Shown here piece after piece: positions 31,203 through 39,226 of a DNA stretch of 64,000 bases. This DNA is from Pectobacterium aroidearum (GTDB taxonomy: Bacteria > Pseudomonadota > Gammaproteobacteria > Enterobacterales > Enterobacteriaceae). The stretch covers positions 4,278,001-4,342,000 of the forward strand of contig NZ_CP065044.1 in assembly GCF_015689195.1 (NCBI RefSeq), written 5' to 3'. The translations under genes were made by a program, and so were the position numbers. Below the pieces are notes generated by a model, which did no database searches, was not told where the DNA came from, and saw nothing but the letters and a program-made list of their open reading frames with translations. Each line of letters begins with the position of its first letter. Within the stretch, counting starts at the first letter, position 1.

Positions 31203-32363
31203 TCAAGCCTCCCAATCAGCAAATTGCCAAGCCGCTTCAAAAGACTTAACCCATCGTACACTATGTATTTCGCTTCCAAGCCACTCCAAATGCCCCAACC
31301 AACGAGAATGTAGCCCCACAGGATCGTATACAACTGCTACAGATTTTTTACTGGAATTAATTGATGCGTCATGAAGGGTTACAGAAGTAGGAACGCCCAC
31401 AGTAGGATAAACAATGAGTTCTTTTTCTCCAGGAAGGCGGATAAAAATAGCTTTATGCGCACCAACACCTAAAACTTCTCCCTGAATTTGAGTAACCGCA
31501 TTCCGTATGTTGCTAACAAGATTTAGGTTTCTTATAGCATGACTTTGACTTCTAACCATTTCTAACTGAACACATACTCTCTCAATAGCTTGCTGAGACA
31601 AAAATCCGGTGTTCTCATCAAATTCATTAGCGAGTAATTCAACTCTGCTTGCAGTTGCTGTTCTAGGGGAAGGCGTAGCATCTGGCCAACCCACACGTAA
31701 TACAGCAATTCCTTTAGATAAGGCCCTTCCAAATTCCGCATTAGTCCATCTGCTCTCAAAATAAGTAGGCGTATCAAGCATGACTAACACATCGGAATCA
31801 CATAAACGATGCCAAAGCATCGCCTGAAAATCTTCCCCTAAAGCAATATCATGAGTATCTAAGAAAACATCGAATAAACGAGCGGATAATGCATCAAATA
31901 ATTGAAGTGCAACCTGTTTTGCTTCATCTCTCCGATAACTCACAAATACTCGCCGCTGTCGCGGTAAGAGTCCCACACATTCCAGCAGAGCTGTCGCCGT
32001 TCTTTCAGGGCCATGTACACTATATTCCAAGCAATTAATAGGCCTTAAAATATCAGGAATTTCTTCATGTACCTTTTTAATATCAGACACCACAGGAAGT
32101 ATTGGTATACCTTTATGCAATAAATCAGAAACATTGGCAGATGATACATCTGGGGCACCAAAGAAAATAGCAGCGGCAGAGTTGGTCTGTTCAGGGATAA
32201 ACTGCTCTGGGCAAACACTCCATGCAACCTCTTTCCCCAATTCGAGGCCAAACGGATGGAGTAAATCCTTCAAGGCTTTCTCCAAATCATACAAGACCGA
32301 ATTTTCGATATATCCAAGCACTGCAAGCTCATAAAAACTAGACAATATTATTCCCCTAGACAA
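31203..32363 (-). CDS. TIR-domain protein with an unknown N-terminal domain
   Basis: A 386-residue protein. Residues about 136-250 are a TIR domain: RRVFVSYRRDEAKQVALQLF, DVFLDTHDIALGEDF and SRWTNAEFGRALSKG, with the catalytic-type Glu at residue 210. Residues 1-130 form a second alpha/beta domain (SAAAIFFGAPDVSSAN, PILPVV) that I do not recognise, possibly a further SLOG-like fold. The C-terminal ~110 residues are also unassigned. It is the first gene of the minus-strand operon TIR-SLOG-HMUDK-TS. Confidence 0.8.
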   Translation of the reverse strand: MSRGIILSSFYELAVLGYIENSVLYDLEKALKDLLHPFGLELGKEVAWSVCPEQFIPEQTNSAAAIFFGAPDVSSANVSDLLHKGIPILPVVSDIKKVHEEIPDILRPINCLEYSVHGPERTATALLECVGLLPRQRRVFVSYRRDEAKQVALQLFDALSARLFDVFLDTHDIALGEDFQAMLWHRLCDSDVLVMLDTPTYFESRWTNAEFGRALSKGIAVLRVGWPDATPSPRTATASRVELLANEFDENTGFLSQQAIERVCVQLEMVRSQSHAIRNLNLVSNIRNAVTQIQGEVLGVGAHKAIFIRLPGEKELIVYPTVGVPTSVTLHDASINSSKKSVAVVYDPVGLHSRWLGHLEWLGSEIHSVRWVKSFEAAWQFADWEA

Positions 32364-32692
32364 TTATCTTGGTACCTACCGCTGGCTCCAAGTCTCATAT
32401 TAATAGCATGTTAAAATAACAACCTAAGGTGGCTTGAATATCCATGATTCTATTTTGAGGAGTAGTAGCCTAATGTTATGTAATTTAAAGAAAAAATAAA
32501 CCAAGCTACAAAACACAATTTCCCGCAACTAAACCGTGAGATAGTTCACATAAAATTCAAGACTAAGAAAAAATCCAATATATGATTTTTTCTCATTGGA
32601 ATTGCAAGCATTTTTTATCCACGACACTTCAATAACAACATAATTTTACTAACTATTTAAATAACTACAGTTATAATAAACTTTTACTGCGA
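32364..32692. other. AT-rich intergenic region between fic and TIR genes
   Basis: About 330 bases without a gene; it should hold the promoter of the TIR-SLOG operon (minus strand) and the 3' end of fic lies at its right side. Confidence 0.4.
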
Positions 32693-33835
32693 TCACAAAT
32701 CAGGAATAAACCCTTCTTCCCGCAGAACCCTAATCACCCCACGAATCAGATATGAGTTAGAAAACTTCGCCGTATAGGAACGAGCCCCCTCTTCTACTGG
32801 CTGGAGCAGTCCTCGGTCGATCAACTTACCAAGTTGATAAGTCACTTGAGCCGCTTTCAGCTCAGGTAAAGCGGTACGGAGATCACCCGCTTTTATCGTC
32901 CCTAGCTCGACAGCGCGTTTAAGAACTTTAGATTCCAACGGGTTTATTAGCCCTCTTTCAGATGAAAAGTCGATCGCCGGATACAGTATTTTTGTACTCA
33001 AAAAAGCATGGTTTGTCAGTTGATCGACTTTCTTCAACTCAGATGAAATTCCCGAAAGTACATATAAACACCATTCTTCTAAGCCCCGCTCTGTTCCCTT
33101 ATCCGCTAACGAAAGCATGGCGTAATAACGCTCACGATCATTACAGAATACCGCTGTCGGATTAAGAACCCGGCCACCTGCCTGCACATTAAAACCATAC
33201 TTGATCAATAACGCATAGGTCAGCAGTCTGACCGTTCTGCCATTGCCGTTGCCAAAGGGGTGTATCCAGCCGAAGCGGTGATGCACCAGCGCAATTTTCA
33301 TCAGATCATATTTTGGTTTATCAGCACGGTTAATAAAGGCGGTCAGTTCTGACATATAGTCAGGAACATGGATATGATCCGGCGGTAAATGGTCAGACTG
33401 AGCGATGCTGACGTTATGTTGTCGATAAGCACCGGGCGTTCTGTCGCCTTCTTGTTGCAACCCGACAACCGCCAGACTATGTAGCTCGCGGATAAAATAT
33501 TCCGTTATCTCATCACCATTATTTAGATGCTCGTCGATGAATTCCATCGCGGCTTCAATATTGTTGATTTCTTTGAGCTGCTCAGTCGAACTCTGTGTTC
33601 CTTCAACTTTGCTTTCCACATAGTCGGCAAGCGTGGTGTGGTTTCCCTCAATCCTCGCAGAGCCCAGACTCTCCAGCATGTGGAAAACGGCTTTCAACTG
33701 CGCAAACAGAATAGGGTGAACATCCGTCTCCAACCTCAGATGCCGAAGGATCTCCAGTTCCGTCAGTGCATCGACCAAAGGGGAGTCAAAACTGGGGTTC
33801 AGGAGCGAGAGTTCAAAGTGATTAAATTGAGCCAT
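32693..33835 (-). CDS. Fic-domain protein with N-terminal inhibitory motif
   Basis: A 380-residue Fic protein. The active-site motif HPFGNGNGR (residues 192-200) is complete, so AMP or another nucleotide group can be transferred to a target hydroxyl. The N-terminal SARIEGN (residues 59-65) matches the class II inhibitory (S/T)xxxE(G/N) motif, whose Glu blocks the ATP site. The C-terminus (residues 300-380) looks like a winged helix. It stands alone on the minus strand at the right end of island A. Target unknown. Confidence 0.92.
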   Translation of the reverse strand: MAQFNHFELSLLNPSFDSPLVDALTELEILRHLRLETDVHPILFAQLKAVFHMLESLGSARIEGNHTTLADYVESKVEGTQSSTEQLKEINNIEAAMEFIDEHLNNGDEITEYFIRELHSLAVVGLQQEGDRTPGAYRQHNVSIAQSDHLPPDHIHVPDYMSELTAFINRADKPKYDLMKIALVHHRFGWIHPFGNGNGRTVRLLTYALLIKYGFNVQAGGRVLNPTAVFCNDRERYYAMLSLADKGTERGLEEWCLYVLSGISSELKKVDQLTNHAFLSTKILYPAIDFSSERGLINPLESKVLKRAVELGTIKAGDLRTALPELKAAQVTYQLGKLIDRGLLQPVEEGARSYTAKFSNSYLIRGVIRVLREEGFIPDL

Positions 33836-34178
33836 GATATGTAGTTATCTCAAATAGAGTATGAGAATATCTCAAAATAATAGCAAAAATACCAATATAA
33901 TCCATATATTATAGATCACATCATTTATGATTATCTCAAAAACCACGAATCCTACATATCAAGTCTACATTTGAAAGATGTTCAATGCAGAGAGGAACAG
34001 GCCATTGCCAGCATGGAAGATGAAACCACGTTTTTAGCGCCGTTAACTGCTAAAACACCGATTCATCGTGACAACCATCACAAAAACAAAGCGATTTTTT
34101 ATGGGGGCTTTCATGGGGGCGCAGCTTGACCGCTTTTCCAACAAAAACAATAATAAACAGCAAGTTAATCGTGAGTAT
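33836..34178. other. Right end of island A
   Basis: Contains the fic promoter region, a short open frame at 33972-34130 without a start signal, the right arm-type repeats and the attR/attL core. No clear gene. Confidence 0.5.
34103..34120 (+). repeat. Island A right arm-type repeat pair
   Basis: GGGGGC-TTTCAT-GGGGGC: the same hexamer and 12-bp period as at 23209-23226, 58 bases inside the right core. Confidence 0.65.
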
Positions 34179-34197
34179 GATTCCGAGTCCGGCACCA
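34179..34197 (+). other. Junction att site between islands A and B
   Basis: GATTCCGAGTCCGGCACCA copies the tRNA-Phe 3' end with one G missing. It is both the right end of island A and the left end of island B, so the two elements sit in tandem. Confidence 0.85.
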
Positions 34198-34310
34198 CCT
34201 TTCCTTTTTTATGCCTCCTTATCAATCCCTATGTTGTTGCGATTCAATAAGTTGGCGTAAAAATCTTTTCCGATGCGTTTTGATTTATCCCTTCGTATCG
34301 GGGAATTTGT

Positions 34311-34328
34311 GGGTCAGATTGCGGGTCA
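34311..34328 (+). repeat. Island B left arm-type repeat pair
   Basis: GGGTCA-GATTGC-GGGTCA: 12-bp period, 113-114 bases inside the left core, the same distance as the GGGGGC pair in island A. Confidence 0.65.
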
Positions 34329-34358
34329 TTCAGTTCGATGAACGGGAGTGACCCTCAT

Positions 34359-35618
34359 ATGTTAACTGACAGCAAAGTCCGATCTGCGAAACCTCTCGCA
34401 AAATCTTATAAGCTCACTGATTCGCAAGGCCTGTACCTCACGGTATCACCCAGCGGCGCTAAGTTATGGTACTTCCGCTATCGCTTCGGCGGTAAAGAAA
34501 ACCGTCTGGCCTTTGACCCCTACCCTCAAACCACGCTGGCAGAGGCCCGCGAAAAGCGCGATGCGGCACGTAAGCTATTGGCATCCGGCATCAGCCCTTC
34601 TCAGCTTCGTAAAGCGAACAACTCCGCCGTTGAGGAATCCCGCACCTTTCAGTATGTCGCTATGGCGTGGCACACCAGCAGCCTCAAGCTCTGGTCAGAC
34701 GCGCACGCCGATAAAATTATCACCTGTCTGAAACGCTACGTTTTCCCCATGATTGGCGCGATGGATATCGCGCAGGTTGAAACCCGCCATCTTGCGCAGT
34801 TGGTTAAGGCGATTGACGGTAAAGGCGTGCATGACGTCGCCGGACGGGTACGACAGCATCTGACCAAAATCATGCGCCACGCCGTACAACAGGGCGTAAT
34901 CAAATACAATCTGGCTTACGATTTGGACGGTGTCGTGACCCCGGTTGTGACCCAACATCACCCCGCTCTGCCGCTAAAACGCCTGCCTGAACTGCTGGCG
35001 AAGATTGACAGCTACAAAGGCCGGATGCTCACCCGTCTGGCGCTGGAGCTGAATCTGCATGTTTTTCTGCGCTCCAGTGAACTGAGGTTTGCCCGCTGGG
35101 ATGAATTCAACCTCAAAGCGCATATCTGGAGCGTACCCGCCCAGCGCGAAGCGGTAAACGGCGTGCGGTTTTCAGAGCGTGGCGCGAAAATGAAGGATGA
35201 GCATCTGGTGCCGCTGTCACGGCAGGCAGTCGCCCTACTGAAACAGATTCAGGCGATTTCTGGCGAATCGGTCTTCGTTTTCCCGGGCGCGCATACCCTG
35301 AACAAGCCGATGAGTGAGAACACCATCAACAAGGCGCTGCGCGTGATTGGCTATGACACCAAAACCGAAATCTGTGGGCATGGTTTCAGAACCATGGCCT
35401 GTAGCGCCCTGAACGAGTCCGGACGCTGGTCAAAGGATGCCATTGAGCGGCAGATGAGCCACAAAGAGCGCAACGGCGTGCGGGCTGCTTACGTGCATAA
35501 AGCGGAGCATCTGGAAGCCAGAATCGAAATGATGCAGTGGTGGTCGGATTATCTGGACTTTAACCGCGACGGCTACGTCGCACCGTATATTTATGCGCGA
35601 AGTTATACGGCTGGCTAA
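34359..35618 (+). CDS. P4-type tyrosine integrase of island B
   Basis: A 419-residue P4/CP4-57-family integrase. Catalytic residues: Arg in SSELRFARW, HGFRT, and Tyr in AAYVHKAEHL. It shares its catalytic domain closely with the integrase at 23259 but differs more in the N-terminal part, in line with different arm sites. The ATG at 34359 has a CGGGAG site; an upstream in-frame start at 34338 is less likely. Confidence 0.95.
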   Translation: MLTDSKVRSAKPLAKSYKLTDSQGLYLTVSPSGAKLWYFRYRFGGKENRLAFDPYPQTTLAEAREKRDAARKLLASGISPSQLRKANNSAVEESRTFQYVAMAWHTSSLKLWSDAHADKIITCLKRYVFPMIGAMDIAQVETRHLAQLVKAIDGKGVHDVAGRVRQHLTKIMRHAVQQGVIKYNLAYDLDGVVTPVVTQHHPALPLKRLPELLAKIDSYKGRMLTRLALELNLHVFLRSSELRFARWDEFNLKAHIWSVPAQREAVNGVRFSERGAKMKDEHLVPLSRQAVALLKQIQAISGESVFVFPGAHTLNKPMSENTINKALRVIGYDTKTEICGHGFRTMACSALNESGRWSKDAIERQMSHKERNGVRAAYVHKAEHLEARIEMMQWWSDYLDFNRDGYVAPYIYARSYTAG

Positions 35619-35634
35619 CGCGCTGCGCTTGTTT

Positions 35635-35683
35635 GCTCCTGACGGGCTTTCTATGTGATAGAAACCCCGTCAGGAGCGTTGTC
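35635..35683 (+). terminator. Long hairpin after integrase B
   Basis: GCTCCTGACGGG/CCCGTCAGGAGC stem with an inner TTTCTAT/ATAGAAA stem, followed by GTTGTCTT. It lies 17 bases after the integrase stop. Confidence 0.75.
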
Positions 35684-35763
35684 TTAAAATCATTCGGGCA
35701 TTCTGCCAACCGTCTTTTTCTACGCTAGGATTTTCTATATCGACTGACTACTTTAACCACCGC

Positions 35764-35934
35764 TCAGCCTTTTGGTTCAATACCGCGAGTCTGGAGTTCC
35801 TTACGCAGAACACGCTTTATCCACGTAGCCAATGTTTTATCGCCATCCTTATGGGCTTGTTCTTCTAACTGCGCACGAAACTCGTGGGACAGCCGAATTT
35901 GATACTGGTCTGTTTTTGATTTTTCACTTGACAT
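35764..35934 (-). CDS. Ribbon-helix-helix-like small regulator
   Basis: A 56-residue protein (MSSEKSKTDQYQIRLSHEF start; ATWIKRVLRKEL) that fits the ribbon-helix-helix pattern: a short strand (DQYQIRL) and two helices. An upstream start at 35952 would add 6 residues; neither start has a clear ribosome site. Its start region overlaps one of two identical TTGTAATTACA palindrome sites, which suggests autorepression. Function inferred. Confidence 0.65.
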   Translation of the reverse strand: MSSEKSKTDQYQIRLSHEFRAQLEEQAHKDGDKTLATWIKRVLRKELQTRGIEPKG

Positions 35935-35986
35935 TGTAATTACAAATTCCATAGCATGGTATAGTTGTAATTACACCGCAATTACA
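35934..35986. promoter_or_regulatory. Repeated TTGTAATTACA operator-like sites
   Basis: TTGTAATTACA at 35934-35944 and 35965-35975 (31-bp period, about three helical turns), plus a partial GCAATTACA at 35978-35986. They flank the promoter between the minus-strand RHH gene and the plus-strand gene at 36075. Confidence 0.6.
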
Positions 35987-36013
35987 TGGTATTTTGCAAC
36001 AGTAAAGAACGAA

Positions 36014-36043
36014 GCCCGGCAGTGCTAGGAACACTAACCGGGC
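36014..36043 (+). promoter_or_regulatory. Leader hairpin upstream of 36075 gene
   Basis: GCCCGG-c-AGTG-loop-CACT-aa-CCGGGC, about 30 bases before the next start. Hairpins in such places in P4-like elements can be attenuators or short regulatory RNAs; here this is inference. Confidence 0.4.
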
Positions 36044-36074
36044 CTCTGACCACAACATTATGAGGACTAATGCT

Positions 36075-36416
36075 ATGGCTGACACCAATAGTAACACGGG
36101 CTCGCCTTATCAATCACTGCCGGATTATGAGAACCGTTACTCTGCCATGAGTGCCGCGTTGGCGCGTCTGGATTTTTCAAACATGGACGATGACAAACTC
36201 TCGCTGGTCACAGAGTATTGCGCCGAAACCAGCGCCGGGCTGTGTCATTGCCTGAATTTCATTGGCGATGCGCTGATTACCTTTGCCGATAATGACGTGT
36301 GCGAATCCACGCCGGAAAGCTTGTGCCAATTGGGACATGGGTTAACGGCAATCAGTTTACTCATCCCTGCCCTTACCACGATGCACAAACGCGCACATTC
36401 ACTCACCGCCAGATAG
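36075..36416 (+). CDS. Island protein of unknown function
   Basis: A 113-residue acidic protein (MADTNSNTGSPYQSLPDYEN start) with an amphipathic helical core and four cysteines (CAET, CHC, CEST region). An ATGAGGA ribosome site lies before the ATG at 36075. A strong terminator follows. I do not recognise the family; similar small genes after leader hairpins are common in P4-like islands. Confidence 0.65.
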   Translation: MADTNSNTGSPYQSLPDYENRYSAMSAALARLDFSNMDDDKLSLVTEYCAETSAGLCHCLNFIGDALITFADNDVCESTPESLCQLGHGLTAISLLIPALTTMHKRAHSLTAR

Positions 36417-36441
36417 CCATCTGAATATAGCCAGCCTGATT

Positions 36442-36471
36442 AAAGCTCTGCCGTTAGGTCAGAGCTTTTTT
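36442..36471 (+). terminator. Terminator after 36075 gene
   Basis: Stem AAAGCTCTG/CAGAGCTTT with a 9-base loop and T6 run. Confidence 0.88.
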
Positions 36472-36703
36472 GCTTTCGTGGCTCAATAACAATAATTCTC
36501 CCTATCCGATATTGAGTTGTTTGCAGGCATCCTCCCCCTTTCCCGATAGCCTTCCCTACTGGCTGATTCCAGTGGGGAGAAGACATGTCTGAACGTTTTG
36601 TTTTCGCAACATTTACAGCGCTCAATATGCCATTCAGGCACGACGCAGGACGCGACGGGGTTAGGCGGGTGAATGCCTGCGCCTCGCGGGCATTCATCCG
36701 TGG

Positions 36704-37220
36704 TGTGAGGCGAGAAAATGCCCTTTCGCAGAAAGGGCGCATTTGCGTCGCCCGAACCCACCGGCGAGCGTCTCCCCCAAGGGAAACCGAGCAGGCCGGG
36801 GGGCGCCGAATAAATTTTGCCGCCCCAGCGAGCAAAAAGACGCGCCCACGCGTCGGTTTATTTGGAGGGCTTCAGCCCCGCACACCGTCGCGGCTAAGTC
36901 TCCGGCCACAAGCCAGTAGCGAGGCGCGACTACCCGCTTTGAAGGCGTTTTCCCATTTTTTCGCTGACCGGAACGGGCAAAAGAAAAAGTGGGCTAAAAA
37001 CGGCGTCTCAAAGGGGGTAGTCGCGCGTAGCGGGCGACGGTGTGCCGCCGTTGACGTTGGGGGTTTTGGCGTGGCGTCCAGCCGCGACATTACCCCCATG
37101 TGCCAGGCAATAAGGGCGTCCAGCCCGCATGAACTGGCGCACGCCGTTTTGTGCCGGGAAAGGTATTGTCCGGCGCACGACCGCATCGCGGTCACCTCTT
37201 TATCCCCACAAGATCGCCTC
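36704..37220. repeat. Structured repeat element, copy 2 (island B)
   Basis: Homologous to 24996-25515. Main stems: GCCCTTTC/GAAAGGGC (36720-36738), GCGCGACTACCC (36924-36935)/GGGTAGTCGCGC (37015-37026), CTTTGA/TCAAAG just inside it, and CCCATTTTTTC (36952-36962)/GAAAAAGTGGG (36983-36993). Each is kept as a stem in copy 1 by changes on both strands. An open frame of 227 codons crosses the element (36585-37268), but it is not maintained in copy 1, so I do not call it a gene. Confidence 0.7.
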
Positions 37221-37319
37221 ATGACGTCGACTCATGCCAGTGGGCGAAGGTATTCCCCCATGCAATGAGGCAATAAAACCGAAAGAGCGAACACCCCAGT
37301 AAAATGCGAAGGAGGAACC

Positions 37320-38063
37320 ATGCTGATTTCTGATTACCGTGAACGCCGGGCGCGTAGTCACGAAAAAATGCGACGTCTGCTCACCTTTCTGAAAGAAGAA
37401 ACCTACAGCGATTTTAAAAACCTGATGCTGCTTTTTGATTTTAAAAATCACAAGCCGCTGTATCTGTTGCTGGCAAAAGCCATCGACATGGGATTCATTC
37501 AAAAACAGACGTTTTGCACAAGAATGGAAAAAATCTCACTATGGGGGATCACCAACGACGGATTATCCGTTGTCGTCACACCCCATGAGGATGGCTTTCC
37601 TGCACGGTTTGAGCCCTCGAAAGTCACTGGCTGGACGCTGATGCAGCGCCTTGATCGTCAGCTAGCACGGCTCCTTCTTGAGAAGAAAGGCGCTTATGGG
37701 TGGATCAGCGGCGCTGATTCAACATTCCGCAGCCGCTATAAGGTATATCATCGCCCGGCCGGGGTGATAACGTTACCAGACGGAACCGTTATCACCGTTG
37801 AGACTGAGCGCCGTCTGAAAACCAAGGCCCGTTATCAGGCGATTATCACCAACCATTTGCTGGCCCGCACTGAAAAGCATTGGATGTACGTTTTCTACAT
37901 CGTGCCCGATCCACAGAAAAAACGGGCTATCGAACTGCTGTTCAATAGTGTGAAATACGTCATCGTGGATCATCAACATATCCCACTGGAAACGAAGCAC
38001 CGTAATGTTTTTCGGGTTTATACATTTGAGGAGTTGGAACGGTTGAAGCTAAATATTGGCTAA
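37320..38063 (+). CDS. MobC-like (replication-relaxation family) protein
   Basis: A 247-residue basic protein (MLISDYRERRARSHEKMRRLL, LLFDFKNHKPLYLLL) that resembles MobC-type replication-relaxation proteins of mobilizable plasmids and islands: an N-terminal winged helix, then a domain with LPDGTVITVETERRLKTKARYQAII. An AAGGAGG site precedes it. No relaxase gene is present in the window, so if it aids mobilization it must work in trans. Assignment is moderate. Confidence 0.6.
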   Translation: MLISDYRERRARSHEKMRRLLTFLKEETYSDFKNLMLLFDFKNHKPLYLLLAKAIDMGFIQKQTFCTRMEKISLWGITNDGLSVVVTPHEDGFPARFEPSKVTGWTLMQRLDRQLARLLLEKKGAYGWISGADSTFRSRYKVYHRPAGVITLPDGTVITVETERRLKTKARYQAIITNHLLARTEKHWMYVFYIVPDPQKKRAIELLFNSVKYVIVDHQHIPLETKHRNVFRVYTFEELERLKLNIG

Positions 38064-38121
38064 TTGCTGAACAACCACGCGAAGTATATACTCAAAGTAT
38101 GTACAAGAGAGGATCACCATC

Positions 38122-38340
38122 ATGAAACACCGCGTCAGCGTTACCGTGGACAAAGACAATTATCAGGTTCTGAGTGCTGCCGGAGTCAATATTTCCGGGC
38201 TGGTGAATGACGCCATTGGCAAAGAAGCCCGCCGCATTAAGGCTGAGGAGTGGAAAAAGGAAAACCGCGAAGGGATGGAAGAAGTCGCCCGATTTATCGC
38301 GCAGAATGGCTCCTTTGCGGATGAAAACAGGAACTGGTGA
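38122..38340 (+). CDS. ccdA: Antitoxin CcdA
   Basis: A 72-residue antitoxin with an N-terminal ribbon-helix-helix DNA-binding part ([17 protein letters not shown]) and a disordered C-terminal toxin-binding tail ending ADENRNW, as in F-plasmid CcdA. It overlaps the ccdB region by translational coupling (stop at 38340, ccdB ATG at 38343). Confidence 0.93.
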   Translation: MKHRVSVTVDKDNYQVLSAAGVNISGLVNDAIGKEARRIKAEEWKKENREGMEEVARFIAQNGSFADENRNW

Positions 38341-38342
38341 TC

Positions 38343-38648
38343 ATGCAATTCATTGTTTATGAATATAAACGCGCCAGCCACTACAAAATGTTTGTCGATG
38401 TGCAAAGCGATATTGTCGACACACCAAAGCGGCGCATGGTCATCCCGCTTATCGAAGCACATCATCTGTCTGAGAAAGTGAATAAAACATTGTTCCCGCT
38501 GATTCGCATCGATGGGGAAGATTATCGGCTGATGACCACAGAGCTGTCGAGTGTTCCTGTTGAGGTGATTGGTGAGGCTATCATGGATCTTGGAGACTAT
38601 GCCGATGAGATCAAGGATGCTATTAATCTTATGTTTTGGGGGATTTGA
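38343..38648 (+). CDS. ccdB: Gyrase-poison toxin CcdB
   Basis: A 101-residue toxin with the standard F CcdB pattern: [31 protein letters not shown] and the C-terminal MFWGI tail that contacts GyrA. Length equals CcdB of F (101). It appears intact and with ccdA would stabilise island B against loss. Confidence 0.95.
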   Translation: MQFIVYEYKRASHYKMFVDVQSDIVDTPKRRMVIPLIEAHHLSEKVNKTLFPLIRIDGEDYRLMTTELSSVPVEVIGEAIMDLGDYADEIKDAINLMFWGI

Positions 38649-38961
38649 AGGGGGGTCAGCATGTTCGCATTGAGGATTACGCATAGCAACCTTCTCAGGA
38701 GAATGAGATCTATATTTCTGAAACTATTTAAAAGAGAATGGTTATCTTTACTCAGCTCCTTAAAAATCATCAACTGAAAGTTAAGTCCTTTATTGAAATA
38801 GACTTCACAACAACCTTTAAATTAAAATAATTCACATGATAATAATGTATTTGCTACTTAATTAGTCGAGAGCATTCTGTTGACCAAGAACATAAGAAGC
38901 ATTATGCTGACCTAGCAATTAAAAATTACAGAAAATAAGTTTTAAAAAAGGAGTTGTTATT
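38649..38961. other. AT-rich promoter region of the RiPP-like cluster
   Basis: About 310 bases without a gene. GC content drops sharply after ccdB. It should hold the promoter of the peptide gene; a strong AAAAAAGGAG ribosome site lies at its right end. Confidence 0.5.
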
Positions 38962-39171
38962 ATGAGTAATATTTTAGATTTGACTTTTGAAGTCATTAAG
39001 AAAAACGTTATGACTCAAAATAGTGCAGGCTGTAAAACTAATGGTGTGAGTGCATGTTGTTCTACATATTGCACAGCAAAAAATTGTAAAAACATTGATT
39101 CCGAACATGAAAATGATATGAATGCTTGGGATCAATATCTACAGCTAAATTCTGGAGTATTACAATATTAA
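38962..39171 (+). CDS. Candidate RiPP precursor peptide, Cys-rich
   Basis: A 69-residue peptide. Residues 1-20 look like a leader with an amphipathic helix (LDLTFEVIKKNVM). Residues 21-45 hold all five cysteines (24, 32, 33, 37, 42) with Ser and Thr between them (GVSACCSTYCTAKNC). Residues 46-69 are acidic then hydrophobic (WDQYLQLNSGVLQY). A very strong AAGGAG site precedes it, and a hairpin terminator separates it from two E1-like genes, the usual design for a precursor made in excess over its enzymes. The link to the enzymes is inferred from position; I do not recognise a known peptide. Confidence 0.7.
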   Translation: MSNILDLTFEVIKKNVMTQNSAGCKTNGVSACCSTYCTAKNCKNIDSEHENDMNAWDQYLQLNSGVLQY

Positions 39172-39178
39172 TCTTCAC

Positions 39179-39212
39179 GCCCATTTTACACTTTCATAAA
39201 ATGGGCTGTTTT
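39179..39212 (+). terminator. Attenuator between precursor and E1-like genes
   Basis: Perfect 10-bp stem GCCCATTTTA/TAAAATGGGC with an 8-base loop, followed by TGTTTTAT. The weak T tract would let some transcripts read into the enzyme genes. Confidence 0.75.
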
Positions 39213-39226
39213 ATAGAAAACAAAAA

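Noticed and set aside
34179..34197. Second tRNA-Phe gene
   Set aside because: Only the last 19 bases of the tRNA are present; it is an att copy, not a gene.
36585..37268. Open frame of 227 codons across the structured element of island B
   Set aside because: The frame is broken by an indel and stop in the island A copy, while the stems are conserved; coding is not supported, although a similar ORF is sometimes annotated in P4-like islands.
38962..39171. Lanthipeptide or thiopeptide precursor
   Set aside because: The Ser/Thr/Cys-rich core fits loosely, but no LanB, LanM or YcaO-type gene is nearby; only E1-like enzymes are present.
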